Assembly: GCA_934292725.1 (NCBI GenBank)
Contig: CAKQXY010000030.1
Location: 1-45,273 of the forward strand
DNA: 45,273 bases
Reading direction: 5' to 3'
From: an uncultured Lachnospiraceae bacterium
GTDB taxonomy: Bacteria; Bacillota; Clostridia; Lachnospirales; Lachnospiraceae
Shown one piece after another: positions 23,256 to 32,172 of this stretch. The notes under the pieces are model-generated. The model worked only from the letters and a program-made list of their open reading frames with translations, was not told where the DNA came from and did no database searches. Within the stretch, counting starts at the first letter, position 1. The number at the start of each line of letters is the position of its first letter. The translations under genes and the position numbers were made by a program.

Positions 23256-23774
23256 ATGTGGTATGTCATTCAGACGAGCACTGGAAGGGAAGAAAAGATA
23301 AAGCAGGAGTGTGAGCAGCGCATAAGTAAGGATGTGCTTTCACATTGTGTTCTTCCATTGTATGAGGAGAAGATAAAGTATAAGGGACAGTGGCATATTC
23401 AGAAGAAAAAGCTGTTTCCGGGCTATCTGTTTCTTATATCAGAAAATTTGGATGAGCTGCATGAGCAGTTAAAAAGAGTAGAAGCTATGACAAAGCTTTT
23501 GGGGGCTGGAGATGATATCATTGCGCTGACGCAAAATGAAATTGATTTTTTACTTCGTTTTGCGGGTGATGAGGAGCTTGTAAAGATGTCACAGGGAATG
23601 ATTATCGGTGATAAGGTTGTCATTTTGTCTGGTCCGCTTAAAGGGATGGAGTCCACTATCCAAAGGATTGATCGCCACAAACGAAAGGCATGGCTGAATC
23701 TGGAAATGTTTGGACGACAGCAGTTAGTTGAAGTTGGTGTGGAAATTGTAAAAAAAGTTGCATGTGAAACGTAA
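23256..23774 (+). CDS. loaP: NusG-family antiterminator, LoaP-like
   Basis: 172 residues. The N-terminal NGN domain (MWYVIQTSTGREEKIKQ, then KKKLFPGYLFL) and C-terminal KOW (IIGDKVVILSGPLKGMESTI, about 116-135) are intact. The distinct sequence QTSTGREEKI and RVEAMTKLLG mark it as a paralogue of the LoaP type, not the housekeeping NusG, which normally sits by secE-rplK. LoaP proteins are known to antiterminate long operons for exopolysaccharides or secondary metabolites after binding an RNA hairpin. GGAGG precedes ATG 23256. The gene ends 21 bases before glmS. Targets in this genome are unknown; the fucose and RiPP loci within 17 kb are candidates only. Confidence 0.85.
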   Translation: MWYVIQTSTGREEKIKQECEQRISKDVLSHCVLPLYEEKIKYKGQWHIQKKKLFPGYLFLISENLDELHEQLKRVEAMTKLLGAGDDIIALTQNEIDFLLRFAGDEELVKMSQGMIIGDKVVILSGPLKGMESTIQRIDRHKRKAWLNLEMFGRQQLVEVGVEIVKKVACET

Positions 23775-23795
23775 GCGTTAGAGGAGAGAGACATC

Positions 23796-25634
23796 ATGTG
23801 TGGAATTGTTGGTTATACTGGACATCTTCAGGCCGCTCCTATTCTTTTGGACGGTCTGTCAAAACTGGAGTATCGAGGCTACGATTCAGCAGGACTTGCT
23901 GTTCGCAACGGAGAAAAGAAAACTGAGATTGTTAAGGCGAAGGGGCGATTAAAATCTCTGGCAGAAAAAACAGATAACGGTAATGCGCTTATTGGTACAT
24001 GCGGCATTGGTCATACCAGATGGGCAACGCACGGTGAGCCGAGCGAGACTAATGCGCATCCACATATGTCAGATGATGGCAATGTGGTTGGCGTTCACAA
24101 TGGTATTATTGAAAATTATCAGGAGTTAAAGGAAAAGCTTGTTCGCAAGGGCTACAGCTTTTATTCATCTACTGATACTGAGGTTGCAGTTAAGCTTATT
24201 GATTATTATTATAAGAAGTATGAGCACACACCAGTTGACGCGATCAATCACGCACTCGTGCGTATTCGCGGTTCATACGCACTTGCTATGATGTTTGAAG
24301 ATTATCCAGGCGAGATTTATGTGGCAAGAAAAGACAGCCCGATGATTCTTGGTGTGACAGATGGCGACTGTTTTGTGGCATCTGATGTTCCGGCAATTCT
24401 TAAATACACACGTACTGTCTATTATATTGGCAATCTGGAAATGGCACGTATGGCAGATGGTGCGATCACCTTTTACAATTTGGACGGTGATGAGATTGAG
24501 AAGAAGCCAACACAGATCGAGTGGGACGCAGAGGCAGCTGAGAAAGCTGGCTTTGAGCACTTTATGATTAAGGAGATCCATGAGCAGCCAAAGGCAGTTC
24601 ATGATACTATCAATTCAGTTGTAAAGGATGGCGCTATTGATTTGTCTGATGTTGGACTGACAGAGGAGCTGATTAAAAACATCAGCCAGATTTATATTGT
24701 TGCGTGTGGCTCTGCTTATCACGTGGGAGTAGCATGTCAGTATGTCTTTGAAGATCTGGCAGAGATTCCAGTTCGCGTGGAGCTTGCATCTGAGTTTCGT
24801 TACCGCAAAATGGTGCTTGATCCAAATGGCCTTGTTATAATTGTTAGCCAGTCAGGAGAGACGGCAGATAGTCTTGCTGCACTTCGTCTGGCAAAGAAAA
24901 AGGGCGTAAAGACGCTTGGTATTGTCAACGTGGTGGGAAGCTCTATTGCTAGAGAGGCAGACAATGTTTTCTATACGCTTGCAGGACCTGAGATTGCAGT
25001 AGCAACTACAAAGGCATACAGCACGCAGCTTATTGCAGGATATTGTCTGGCCATTCAGTTTGCAAAGGTTAGAGGAAGCATCGATGATACACAGTATGCG
25101 CACTTAATTGATGAGATGCAGCAGCTTCCTGATAAGATCGCAAAGATCTTAGAGGATAAGGAACGCATTCAGTGGTTTGCGGCAAAGCAGGCAAATGCAG
25201 GTGATATTTTCTTTATCGGCAGAGGAATTGATTATGCAATCAGCCTTGAGGGCAGCCTTAAGATGAAGGAGATAAGCTACATTCACTCTGAGGCTTATGC
25301 GGCAGGCGAATTAAAGCATGGAACTATAAGTCTTATTGAGGATGGAACTCTTGTAATTGGCGTTTTAACTCAGTCAGAGCTTTATGAGAAAACAGTTTCC
25401 AATATGGTAGAGTGCAAGAGCCGCGGTGCCTATTTGATGGGACTGACAACATATGGAAATTATAGCATTGAGGATACTGTATCCTTTACTGTATATATTC
25501 CAAAGACGGACGAGCACTTTGCAACTAGTCTTGCAGTTATTCCTCTGCAGCTTATGGGCTACTATGTCAGTGTAGCAAAGGGACTTGATGTAGATAAGCC
25601 GAGAAACTTAGCAAAGAGTGTTACAGTTGAATAA
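23796..25634 (+). CDS. glmS: Glutamine-fructose-6-phosphate aminotransferase (isomerizing)
   Basis: Makes glucosamine-6-phosphate from fructose-6-phosphate and glutamine, the entry to UDP-GlcNAc and cell-wall synthesis. 612 residues with the N-terminal nucleophile Cys (MCGIVGYTG), YRGYDSAGLAV, GHTRWATHG and the Ntn glutaminase domain to about 240, then two SIS domains (CGSAYHVG, SQSGETADSL, KAYSTQL, GELKHGTISL) and the C-terminal KPRNLAKSVTVE. AGAGGAGAGAG precedes ATG 23796. No glmS ribozyme is present immediately upstream: there are only 21 bases between loaP and glmS. A REP-like palindrome follows. Confidence 0.97.
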   Translation: MCGIVGYTGHLQAAPILLDGLSKLEYRGYDSAGLAVRNGEKKTEIVKAKGRLKSLAEKTDNGNALIGTCGIGHTRWATHGEPSETNAHPHMSDDGNVVGVHNGIIENYQELKEKLVRKGYSFYSSTDTEVAVKLIDYYYKKYEHTPVDAINHALVRIRGSYALAMMFEDYPGEIYVARKDSPMILGVTDGDCFVASDVPAILKYTRTVYYIGNLEMARMADGAITFYNLDGDEIEKKPTQIEWDAEAAEKAGFEHFMIKEIHEQPKAVHDTINSVVKDGAIDLSDVGLTEELIKNISQIYIVACGSAYHVGVACQYVFEDLAEIPVRVELASEFRYRKMVLDPNGLVIIVSQSGETADSLAALRLAKKKGVKTLGIVNVVGSSIAREADNVFYTLAGPEIAVATTKAYSTQLIAGYCLAIQFAKVRGSIDDTQYAHLIDEMQQLPDKIAKILEDKERIQWFAAKQANAGDIFFIGRGIDYAISLEGSLKMKEISYIHSEAYAAGELKHGTISLIEDGTLVIGVLTQSELYEKTVSNMVECKSRGAYLMGLTTYGNYSIEDTVSFTVYIPKTDEHFATSLAVIPLQLMGYYVSVAKGLDVDKPRNLAKSVTVE

Positions 25635-25637
25635 ATG

Positions 25638-25808
25638 TGATACCAGGGTCAAAAGCTCCAAAAGCCGTTCGTGCTTGCACGATTAGGTTTTGGAGCTTGG
25701 GACCCGCAAAAACATGAGGATGCAGCGATTTTCAAAGAAAATCAGCGAATCCGAATGTTTTTAGAATTGCGAAAGTTGCATCGCAACGGAGCAATTCGTG
25801 GGTATCAT
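25638..25808 (+). repeat. REP/MITE-like hairpin element, long copy
   Basis: Starts TGATACC (25638-25644) and ends GGTATCA (25801-25807). Inside, AAGCTCCAAAA (25654-25664) pairs with TTTTGGAGCTT (25688-25698) around the sub-hairpin CGTGCTTGCAC, and GGGTC (25646-25650) pairs with GACCC. A further ~95 bases contain more short repeats. The same core and ends occur at 42169-42237 in a much shorter form. It follows glmS and may also affect its transcript end. Confidence 0.7.
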
Positions 25809-25821
25809 AAGAATACATAAG

Positions 25822-25862
25822 AAAATGGCGGCACGAAAAGGTGGATTTCGTGCCGCCATTTT
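25822..25862 (+). terminator. Strong bidirectional terminator hairpin
   Basis: AAAATGGCGGCACGAAA (25822-25838) pairs without mismatch with TTTCGTGCCGCCATTTT (25846-25862); loop of seven. A and T runs on both sides suit termination in either direction, ahead of the HAD gene. Confidence 0.8.
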
Positions 25863-25892
25863 GCATAAAAGGTGTTTGGAAAGGAGAGTTTT

Positions 25893-26858
25893 GTGAGCAG
25901 ACAGAAAAAGGAATTTGAAGAATACGAAATAAATGAATCTTATAAAACAGAAGCAAGAGATAATCCGTATGGCTTTAAGAGAAAGTCGAAGGAGGAGCGG
26001 CCTGTACTAGCAATTTGCTATGATTTTGATAAGACATTATCACCGGACGATATGCAGGCACAGGGCTATATTCAGTCTGTGAATTATCATGTGGACCGTT
26101 TCTGGGCAGAGTCAAACGAGATGGCAAGAGCAAATGGCATGGATTCAAATCTTGCCTATATGTATAAGATGGTTCGTGAGGCGAAAGGTCATTTTGATTT
26201 AAGCCGCAAGGCACTTGAGGAATATGGTTCAAAGGTGGAATTGTTTCCGGGTGTAGATGAGTGGTTTGAGCGCGTGCGCCAGTATGGTGATGAAAATGGA
26301 GTGATTATAGAGCATTATATTATTTCCTCAGGTTTAAAGGAGATGATAGAGGGAACAGAGATTGCCAAGCGAGGCTCTTTTGAAGAGATTTATGCGAGTG
26401 CCTTTTATTATGATGAAAATGGCGTTGCAATTTGGCCGGCACAGGCAGTAAATTATACGAGCAAGACACAGTTTTTATTTCGCATAGAAAAGGGAATACT
26501 TGATGTAAATGATACTGCAGTAAATGACTATTTTCCGGCAGACAAGATGCGAGTACCATTTAGAAATATTGTCTATATTGGCGACAGCGATACAGATATT
26601 CCGAGCATGAAGCTTGTAAATACATATGGAGGCCATGCGATTGGCGTGTACAATCCTGTCACGGGCAATAAAGAAAAAGTCTATCGCATGATGCGCGATA
26701 ATAGAATACGTTATTTCGCCCCGGCAGATTATAGAAAGGGTCAGCAGCTTGAGCAGCTGATTCAGACGATTATTGACAAGACAGCAGCCTATGAGAAGTT
26801 AGAGGCACTTCATATAGATGGGCTAAAGGAGATGAAAGACAAAAATAAGTCAAAATAG
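25893..26858 (+). CDS. HAD-superfamily hydrolase
   Basis: About 321 residues. HAD motif I YDFDKTLS (with the nucleophile Asp and second Asp two residues on), motif II SSGLKE and motif III/IV GDSDTDIPS mark a phosphatase or phosphotransferase of the HAD superfamily. The pattern VAFDxD... with YIISSGLKEMIEG resembles phosphoserine-phosphatase-like members, but the insert WAESNEMARANGMDSNLAYM is specific to a clostridial group of unknown substrate. The start is probably GTG 25893 after AAAGGAGAG; an in-frame GTG at 25872 lacks a ribosome site. It lies between two intergenic hairpins and the PTS promoter, so it is likely monocistronic. Confidence 0.8.
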   Translation: MSRQKKEFEEYEINESYKTEARDNPYGFKRKSKEERPVLAICYDFDKTLSPDDMQAQGYIQSVNYHVDRFWAESNEMARANGMDSNLAYMYKMVREAKGHFDLSRKALEEYGSKVELFPGVDEWFERVRQYGDENGVIIEHYIISSGLKEMIEGTEIAKRGSFEEIYASAFYYDENGVAIWPAQAVNYTSKTQFLFRIEKGILDVNDTAVNDYFPADKMRVPFRNIVYIGDSDTDIPSMKLVNTYGGHAIGVYNPVTGNKEKVYRMMRDNRIRYFAPADYRKGQQLEQLIQTIIDKTAAYEKLEALHIDGLKEMKDKNKSK

Positions 26859-26900
26859 TGTATAAAATAAATAAAAATGGGAAAAATAACGATAAAACTG

Positions 26901-26929
26901 TTGACAAAGTAGGAATTAGTGGCTAAAAT
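26901..26929 (+). promoter_or_regulatory. Sigma-A promoter of the PTS operon
   Basis: Perfect TTGACA (26901-26906), 17-base spacer, TAAAAT (26924-26929), 111 bases before the IIA start. Confidence 0.75.
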
Positions 26930-26972
26930 ATATATAAATGCTGAGGAAAGAACGTGCGAAAATTATGCAAAA

Positions 26973-26988
26973 TACCATTTAAATGGTA
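26973..26988. promoter_or_regulatory. 16-bp perfect palindrome in the PTS leader
   Basis: TACCATTTAAATGGTA, entirely self-complementary, lies about 37 bases past the predicted transcription start and before the IIA ribosome site. Its size and place fit a repressor operator; no matching regulator gene is adjacent. Flanking GTGCGAAA and CTGCGAAAC lend rough further symmetry. Confidence 0.5.
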
Positions 26989-27039
26989 ACTGCGAAACAC
27001 AAACGTAAACATTTTTTGGCGAAAAGAAAAGGAGACATT

Positions 27040-27519
27040 ATGTTCAAATTTTTTAAGGGAAAAGAAAAGGGAAATGTGCTTTATGCACCTTGCAAAGGAA
27101 AAGTAGTTCCTTTGACTGAGGTTCCAGATCCAACTTTTTCTGAAAAGTTATTGGGAGACGGCTTTGCAGTGATCCCAACTGAAGGAAAAGTGTATGCACC
27201 GGCAGATGCTGAAGTGACCATGGTATTTGATACACTTCATGCAATTACGCTGACTAGCAGCCAGGGAGCTGAAATCTTAATTCATATCGGATTGGATACT
27301 GTTACACTTAAGGGCGCACCGTTTACCGCGCATGTTGTAGCTGGTGATAAGGTGAAGAAGGGTGATCTTTTGATGGACGTGGATCTGGATAAGATTAAAG
27401 AGGCTGGATTAAATACAATTACGCCAGTTTTAATCTGTAACACAGATGATTATGAAAAGATCAGTCTTCAAAAGGAAGGCGATGTCTTACCAGACGAGGC
27501 AGTTCTAAAAATCTCATGA
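27040..27519 (+). CDS. PTS glucose-family IIA component
   Basis: 159-residue soluble phosphocarrier of the EIIA-Glc family, which takes phosphate from HPr and passes it to IIB. YAPCKGKVVPLTEVPDPTFS and GFAVIPTEGKVYAPADA are family hallmarks. LHAITL (His67) and the phosphorylated LIHIGLDTV (His82) are both present. It starts at ATG 27040 (AAAAGGAG in front); the ORF open to 26983 is not used. It is followed 49 bases later by the IICB gene, an arrangement in which IIA is separate rather than fused. Confidence 0.92.
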   Translation: MFKFFKGKEKGNVLYAPCKGKVVPLTEVPDPTFSEKLLGDGFAVIPTEGKVYAPADAEVTMVFDTLHAITLTSSQGAEILIHIGLDTVTLKGAPFTAHVVAGDKVKKGDLLMDVDLDKIKEAGLNTITPVLICNTDDYEKISLQKEGDVLPDEAVLKIS

Positions 27520-27568
27520 AACTGATTGGAGTGATTCAATTAAGTATAATTTAAAGGAGGAGAAATAT

Positions 27569-29041
27569 ATGAAATTTCTTCAAAAACTAGGTAAAGCATT
27601 AATGCTTCCAGTAGCAGTGCTGCCAATCTGTGGTATTCTCATGGGCATCGGTTATTATTTATGTCCGGCGACGATGCAGGGAGGAGAAATCGAGGGCGTA
27701 AAAAATTTGATCGGATTCTTCTTGGTAAAGTCAGGATCAGCCCTTATTGAAAACATGGCGATTCTTTTCGCAATCGGTGTTGGTGTCGGTATGTCAGAAA
27801 AGAACGACGGAACCGGCGGAATCGCCGCTCTGGCATCTTGGCTTATGATCACAACACTTCTTTCTACTGATGTTGTTACCACATTGATTCCGTCAATTGC
27901 AGACAATGCAACTAAGACACTTGCATTCAATAAGATTGCAAACCCATTTATCGGAATCCTTTCTGGTGTTATCGGATCTTCTTGCTATAACAAGTTCAAG
28001 AACACTAAGCTTCCAGACTGGCTGGCATTCTTCAGCGGCAAGCGTTGTGTTGCTATTATTGCTGGTTTAGTTTCTATTGTTGTATCTGCTGTTTTATTAT
28101 TTGTATGGCCATTGCTGTTCGGAGCACTTGTTGCACTTGGCGATGCAGTTGCAGGTATGGGCGTTGTAGGTGCTGGTATCTACGCATTCTTAAACCGTCT
28201 GTTGATCCCAACTGGATTACATCACGCATTAAACAACGTATTCTGGTTTGATACTATTGGTCTTGGTGATTTGCAGCACTTCTGGGCAGGTGAGACATCT
28301 GCAGATGTAACATGGAGCCTTGGAATGTATATGTCAGGCTTCTTCCCATGTATGATGTTTGGTATTCCTGGTGCAGCACTTGCAATGATTCAGTGTGCAA
28401 AGCCGGCAAAGAAGAAGATCGCAATCGGACTTGTTGCGTCTGCAGCAGTTTGTTCCTTTGTCTGCGGCGTTACTGAGCCGTTTGAATTTGGATTTATGTT
28501 CCTTGCACCTGGTCTGTATGTAGTTTACGCATTACTTTATGGTATCTTCACAATTATTACTGTTGCTCTTGGCTTCCGTGCAGGATTTAGTTTCTCAGCA
28601 GGTGCTACCGACCTTCTGTTCTCATCTACACTTCCGGCAGCGCAGAAGACATTGCTGATTATTCCGCTTGGAATCGCAGCATTTGTTGTATTCTATTTTG
28701 TATTCCTCTTCGCAATCAAGAAGTTTGATTTAAAGACTCCTGGAAGAGAAGATGATGATGATCTTGAGGCAGAGAAGAAGGTTCAGTTAGCAAGTGATAA
28801 TTATACAGAAATCGCAAAGAAGATCCTTGCAGGCTGCGGCGGTAAGGGAAATATCGTAAGCATCGATAACTGTGTAACAAGACTTAGACTTGAAGTAAGA
28901 GATATGACTGCAGTAAATGACAAGGCAATCAAGGCTGCAGGTGTTGCAGGAGTAATCAAACCTGGAAAGACTTCCGTACAGATAATTGTCGGAACAAAGG
29001 TTCAGTTTGTTGCTGATGCATTCTCAAAACTTTGCGAATAA
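27569..29041 (+). CDS. PTS glucose/N-acetylglucosamine-family IICB permease
   Basis: 490 residues. The IIC part (1-395) has about ten membrane segments (MLPVAVLPICGILMGIGYY, VAIIAGLVSIVVSAVLLFVW and others), with PTGLHHALNNVFWF and the GVTEPFEF sugar-site motif. The IIB domain (about 415-490) has the phospho-cysteine C435 in DNCVTRLRLEV. The HALNN-FWF version of the histidine loop, rather than the HHIWN of glucose permeases, leans toward N-acetylglucosamine. Nearby glmS would fit amino-sugar use, but substrate is not proven. AAAGGAGGAG precedes ATG 27569. It ends at a clear terminator. Confidence 0.9.
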   Translation: MKFLQKLGKALMLPVAVLPICGILMGIGYYLCPATMQGGEIEGVKNLIGFFLVKSGSALIENMAILFAIGVGVGMSEKNDGTGGIAALASWLMITTLLSTDVVTTLIPSIADNATKTLAFNKIANPFIGILSGVIGSSCYNKFKNTKLPDWLAFFSGKRCVAIIAGLVSIVVSAVLLFVWPLLFGALVALGDAVAGMGVVGAGIYAFLNRLLIPTGLHHALNNVFWFDTIGLGDLQHFWAGETSADVTWSLGMYMSGFFPCMMFGIPGAALAMIQCAKPAKKKIAIGLVASAAVCSFVCGVTEPFEFGFMFLAPGLYVVYALLYGIFTIITVALGFRAGFSFSAGATDLLFSSTLPAAQKTLLIIPLGIAAFVVFYFVFLFAIKKFDLKTPGREDDDDLEAEKKVQLASDNYTEIAKKILAGCGGKGNIVSIDNCVTRLRLEVRDMTAVNDKAIKAAGVAGVIKPGKTSVQIIVGTKVQFVADAFSKLCE

Positions 29042-29061
29042 GTTCTGAATAGTATTAAAGC

Positions 29062-29094
29062 AGGGCATGACTCTATTGGGGTCGTGCCCTTTTT
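29062..29094 (+). terminator. Intrinsic terminator of the PTS operon
   Basis: AGGGCATGAC (29062-29071) pairs with GTCGTGCCCT (29081-29090) with one G-T wobble, followed by TTTT (29091-29094). Confidence 0.85.
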
Positions 29095-29107
29095 AATGCG
29101 AAGGAAA

Positions 29108-29137
29108 TTGACAAAACACCATGTGACCGAGTATACT
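29108..29137 (+). promoter_or_regulatory. Sigma-A promoter of the hybrid kinase
   Basis: Perfect TTGACA (29108-29113), 18-base spacer, TATACT (29132-29137), 37 bases before ATG 29175. Confidence 0.7.
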
Positions 29138-29174
29138 TAGAACGAAAAAAGTATTAGATCATGAGGAAAGACTG

Positions 29175-32021
29175 ATGAAAAAGATGACTATGAAAAAATA
29201 TGTAGTTACTGTATGTCAAAAAGTCAGATATATGATTATATGTGCAGCCTTGCTGCTATCTTTTTTTACAACAGTAAATGCAGCTGAAAAAGAGGCAGCA
29301 GAAAAAACAATTCGCGTGGGCGCACTTGGTGATACGTTTAATTATGTAACTGAAAAAGGAATGAGAAAGGGATATAGTTATGAACTGCTTGAGACGCTGG
29401 CAGGCTATACCGGGTGGAAATTCGAGTATGTAGCCTGTAATTGGACAGATTGCTTTGAAAAACTCCAAAATGGTGAAATAGACATTTTGGGAGATATCTC
29501 CTATACAGATGAGCGTACAGATACGATGCTGTTTTCAGATGGACCTATGGGTGTAGAGAAATATTATCTGTATGCGAATTTTTCAAGTGACGATATTTCT
29601 TCCGCTGATTTTAAGAAATTGAATGGAAGGCGGATTGGCGTTCTTCTAGGTGCAAAGCCAGAAGCGATGCTGACAGAATGGGAGTTAAAAAATGAACTTA
29701 AAACAATACATGTAAATATAGAAAGTAGAGAAGATGCACTGGCAAAACTGGAAAATGGAGAAATTGACTGTTTTGTTTCGTTGGATGGACCATTTTGGGC
29801 TGATAAAGATGTCTCAACTATTACACGAATTGGCAAATCGAATGTTTATTTTGCAATTAATAAGGATCATCCAGAGATAAAAAAAGATCTTGAGCTTGCA
29901 ATGCGTCAGTTAGAGGAGGATCGTCCATTTTATCTGTCAGATTTGTATAAGCAATATTTTTCGTCTGATTATACACCTGTTCTTTCATATGAGGAAAAAT
30001 CATGGCTGGAAGAACACGGTGCAATTCGAATGGGATTTTTAGTCAATGATATCGGCGCGAGCATTATTGATCCGTCAAGCAAAGCAGTTACTGGTGCAAT
30101 CACTGATTATATTCAGTATGCAGTAGAATGTCTTGGAAAACAAGATCTGGCATTTACGCTTATGGGATATGACAGCTATGAAGAAGAGATAGAGGCTCTA
30201 AAAGCTGATGAGATTGATATGATTTTTCATTTCCACCAGAATCTAAATGCGATGGAGAAATATCATTTCGCATGTACAAACACAGCGTGGACATATAATT
30301 TGGCAGCAGTCACGAATAAGCCTCATTTTAACGAAAATGATGAAAACCGTGTTGCAATTTCAAAAGACAATATGTCATTCAGGGAGCATATTGAATATTA
30401 TTATCCTCAGTGGAATATTTTGGAATATGATACAGACAAAGAGATGGCAGAAGCAGTGAAGTCTGGAGAGGCTGATTTCTTTATAACTGGTGTCACCCTT
30501 GCATCAAAATACAGCAGGGATCCAAGTTTTTACAGTGTTCCGCTTTTATACTCTGAGAAAGCAGCCTTTGCAGTTAACAGCGGAAACAGAAATCTTCTGA
30601 CAATACTTAATAAAACGCTTAAGGCTATGCCAAACAATATGCTTACGAGTTCAATTGCCATGTATGAGAATAATTCAAGAAAAATAACATTTGGAGATTA
30701 TATAAAACACAATCTGTTAACAGTATCTATTGTAAGTATTGTTACTGTCTTAAGTGTTATGACTGCGATTCTTGTGCTTTTAAGAAAGGCAATAAAGGCC
30801 GAGGCTATTGCAACTAGGGCCGCAATACACACACAGGAGCTTAATGAAAAGCTGCAGGTGGCAGTAGAAAAGGCTGAAAGTGCAAATAATGCAAAATCGA
30901 CGTTCCTTTTTAATATGTCGCATGATATCAGGACGCCAATGAATGCAATTATCGGATATGCAAATCTGGCATCTAGGCATATAGATGATACAGAAAGGCT
31001 TAAAAAATACATGAATAATATTCAGGCATGCGGTCAGAACTTGCTGTCTCTTCTTAATGATGTGCTGGATCTTGCAAGAATTGAAAATAATAAAACAGAA
31101 ATGGAATATGTAATTTCAGATATCGGCGCAGATTTTGAAACATGGGTTATGATGTTTTTGAATCAGGCGGAAGAAAAGAAACAGACAATTACTAAGACAA
31201 AGCATTTGCTTTATCCGTATGTGTACGTGGATGTTTCTCATTTATCGGAGATTTTCATTAATATCATAAGCAATGCAATTAAGTACACTAATACTGGAGG
31301 TGTGATAAACTGTGATATTTCGCAGACACCTGGCAAAAAGAATGGCTGGTGCGATGTTATTATTACTGTAAAAGATAATGGAATTGGCATGTCAGAGCAG
31401 TTTTTAAAGCATATTTATGAACCATTTGAGCGAGAGCGCAATTCTACTATAAGTCGTATAGAAGGAAGCGGCATTGGAATGGGCATCGTGAAAAGGCTTG
31501 TTGAGCTGATGGATGGAAGCGTTGATGTGCGAAGCAAAATTGGCGAGGGATCTACATTTACTGTAACTATTCCATGCAAAATTGCATCAAAAGAGGAATC
31601 AATTGCAAAGCGGGATAAAGGAACTCATGATAAAGCTAGCTTAGTTGGTGCGAGAATCTTGGTGGTAGAGGACAATGATATTAATGCAGAAATTGCAACG
31701 GAGCTTCTAGAAGAGGAAGGCTGCATTATAGAGAGGGCATGCAATGGTGTGGAGTGTTTTGATATGCTTGAAAAGGCAGATGATTCGTATTATGCGATGA
31801 TTCTTATGGATATTCAGATGCCTGTCATGAACGGCTATGATGCTGCTACGAAAATTCGCAGAATGAAAAATCAAAATAAGGCACAAATTCCTATCATTGC
31901 AATGACAGCAAATGCCTTTACAGAGGATCGGCAGATGGCGCTTGATGTAGGTATGAATGATCATGTCTCCAAGCCGATTGATATGAACATTCTTGTTCCG
32001 ATCATGATGAGGTATGTGTAA
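29175..32021 (+). CDS. Hybrid sensor histidine kinase with two solute-binding domains
   Basis: 948 residues. A signal-peptide-like start (VRYMIICAALLLSFFTTVNA) is followed by two tandem periplasmic-binding-type domains (SBP_bac_3; about 43-262, and 272-500: IRMGFLVNDIG), a membrane segment (TVSIVSIVTVLSVMTAILVL, near 515-535) and a coiled linker. Then come HisKA with the phospho-histidine H583 in MSHDIRTPMNAIIGY, an HATPase domain (NAIKYTNTGG, DNGIGMSEQF, GSGIGMGI) and a REC domain with D879 in LMDIQMPVMNGYD. This BvgS/EvgS-like layout senses small ligands, often amino acids, outside the cell. No partner response regulator with an output domain is adjacent. The stop codon lies inside the inverted repeat 32019-32142. 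Confidence 0.92.
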   Translation: MKKMTMKKYVVTVCQKVRYMIICAALLLSFFTTVNAAEKEAAEKTIRVGALGDTFNYVTEKGMRKGYSYELLETLAGYTGWKFEYVACNWTDCFEKLQNGEIDILGDISYTDERTDTMLFSDGPMGVEKYYLYANFSSDDISSADFKKLNGRRIGVLLGAKPEAMLTEWELKNELKTIHVNIESREDALAKLENGEIDCFVSLDGPFWADKDVSTITRIGKSNVYFAINKDHPEIKKDLELAMRQLEEDRPFYLSDLYKQYFSSDYTPVLSYEEKSWLEEHGAIRMGFLVNDIGASIIDPSSKAVTGAITDYIQYAVECLGKQDLAFTLMGYDSYEEEIEALKADEIDMIFHFHQNLNAMEKYHFACTNTAWTYNLAAVTNKPHFNENDENRVAISKDNMSFREHIEYYYPQWNILEYDTDKEMAEAVKSGEADFFITGVTLASKYSRDPSFYSVPLLYSEKAAFAVNSGNRNLLTILNKTLKAMPNNMLTSSIAMYENNSRKITFGDYIKHNLLTVSIVSIVTVLSVMTAILVLLRKAIKAEAIATRAAIHTQELNEKLQVAVEKAESANNAKSTFLFNMSHDIRTPMNAIIGYANLASRHIDDTERLKKYMNNIQACGQNLLSLLNDVLDLARIENNKTEMEYVISDIGADFETWVMMFLNQAEEKKQTITKTKHLLYPYVYVDVSHLSEIFINIISNAIKYTNTGGVINCDISQTPGKKNGWCDVIITVKDNGIGMSEQFLKHIYEPFERERNSTISRIEGSGIGMGIVKRLVELMDGSVDVRSKIGEGSTFTVTIPCKIASKEESIAKRDKGTHDKASLVGARILVVEDNDINAEIATELLEEEGCIIERACNGVECFDMLEKADDSYYAMILMDIQMPVMNGYDAATKIRRMKNQNKAQIPIIAMTANAFTEDRQMALDVGMNDHVSKPIDMNILVPIMMRYV

Positions 32022-32142
32022 CTATTCAGAGCCATGCAAAATTGCATTCAGATAGAATAGCAATTTTATATGGCGAGGTAACCACATGAGCAAAATAGAA
32101 GCATCGAAGATGCGATTTTGCGAATGGGGTTCTGAATAGTTA
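32019..32142. repeat. Inverted-repeat element after the hybrid kinase
   Basis: TAACTATTCAGA (32019-32030) and TCTGAATAGTTA (32131-32142) are perfect 12-bp terminal inverted repeats. Inside, GCAAAATTGCAT (32036-32047) matches the reverse complement of ATGCGATTTTGC (32110-32121) at 11 of 12 positions, and GCATC-GAA-GATGC is a third hairpin. The left terminus supplies the kinase stop codon. MITE-like, about 124 bp. Confidence 0.65.
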
Positions 32143-32172
32143 CAAGTATTTATAATATAAGAAGGGTGTCAT

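Noticed and set aside
23775..23795. glmS ribozyme
   Set aside because: Only 21 bases separate loaP and glmS, too few for the ribozyme; no matching fold was seen before loaP either.
25638..25808. CRISPR array or att site
   Set aside because: Only a single palindromic unit with no spaced direct repeats; no cas or integrase gene nearby.
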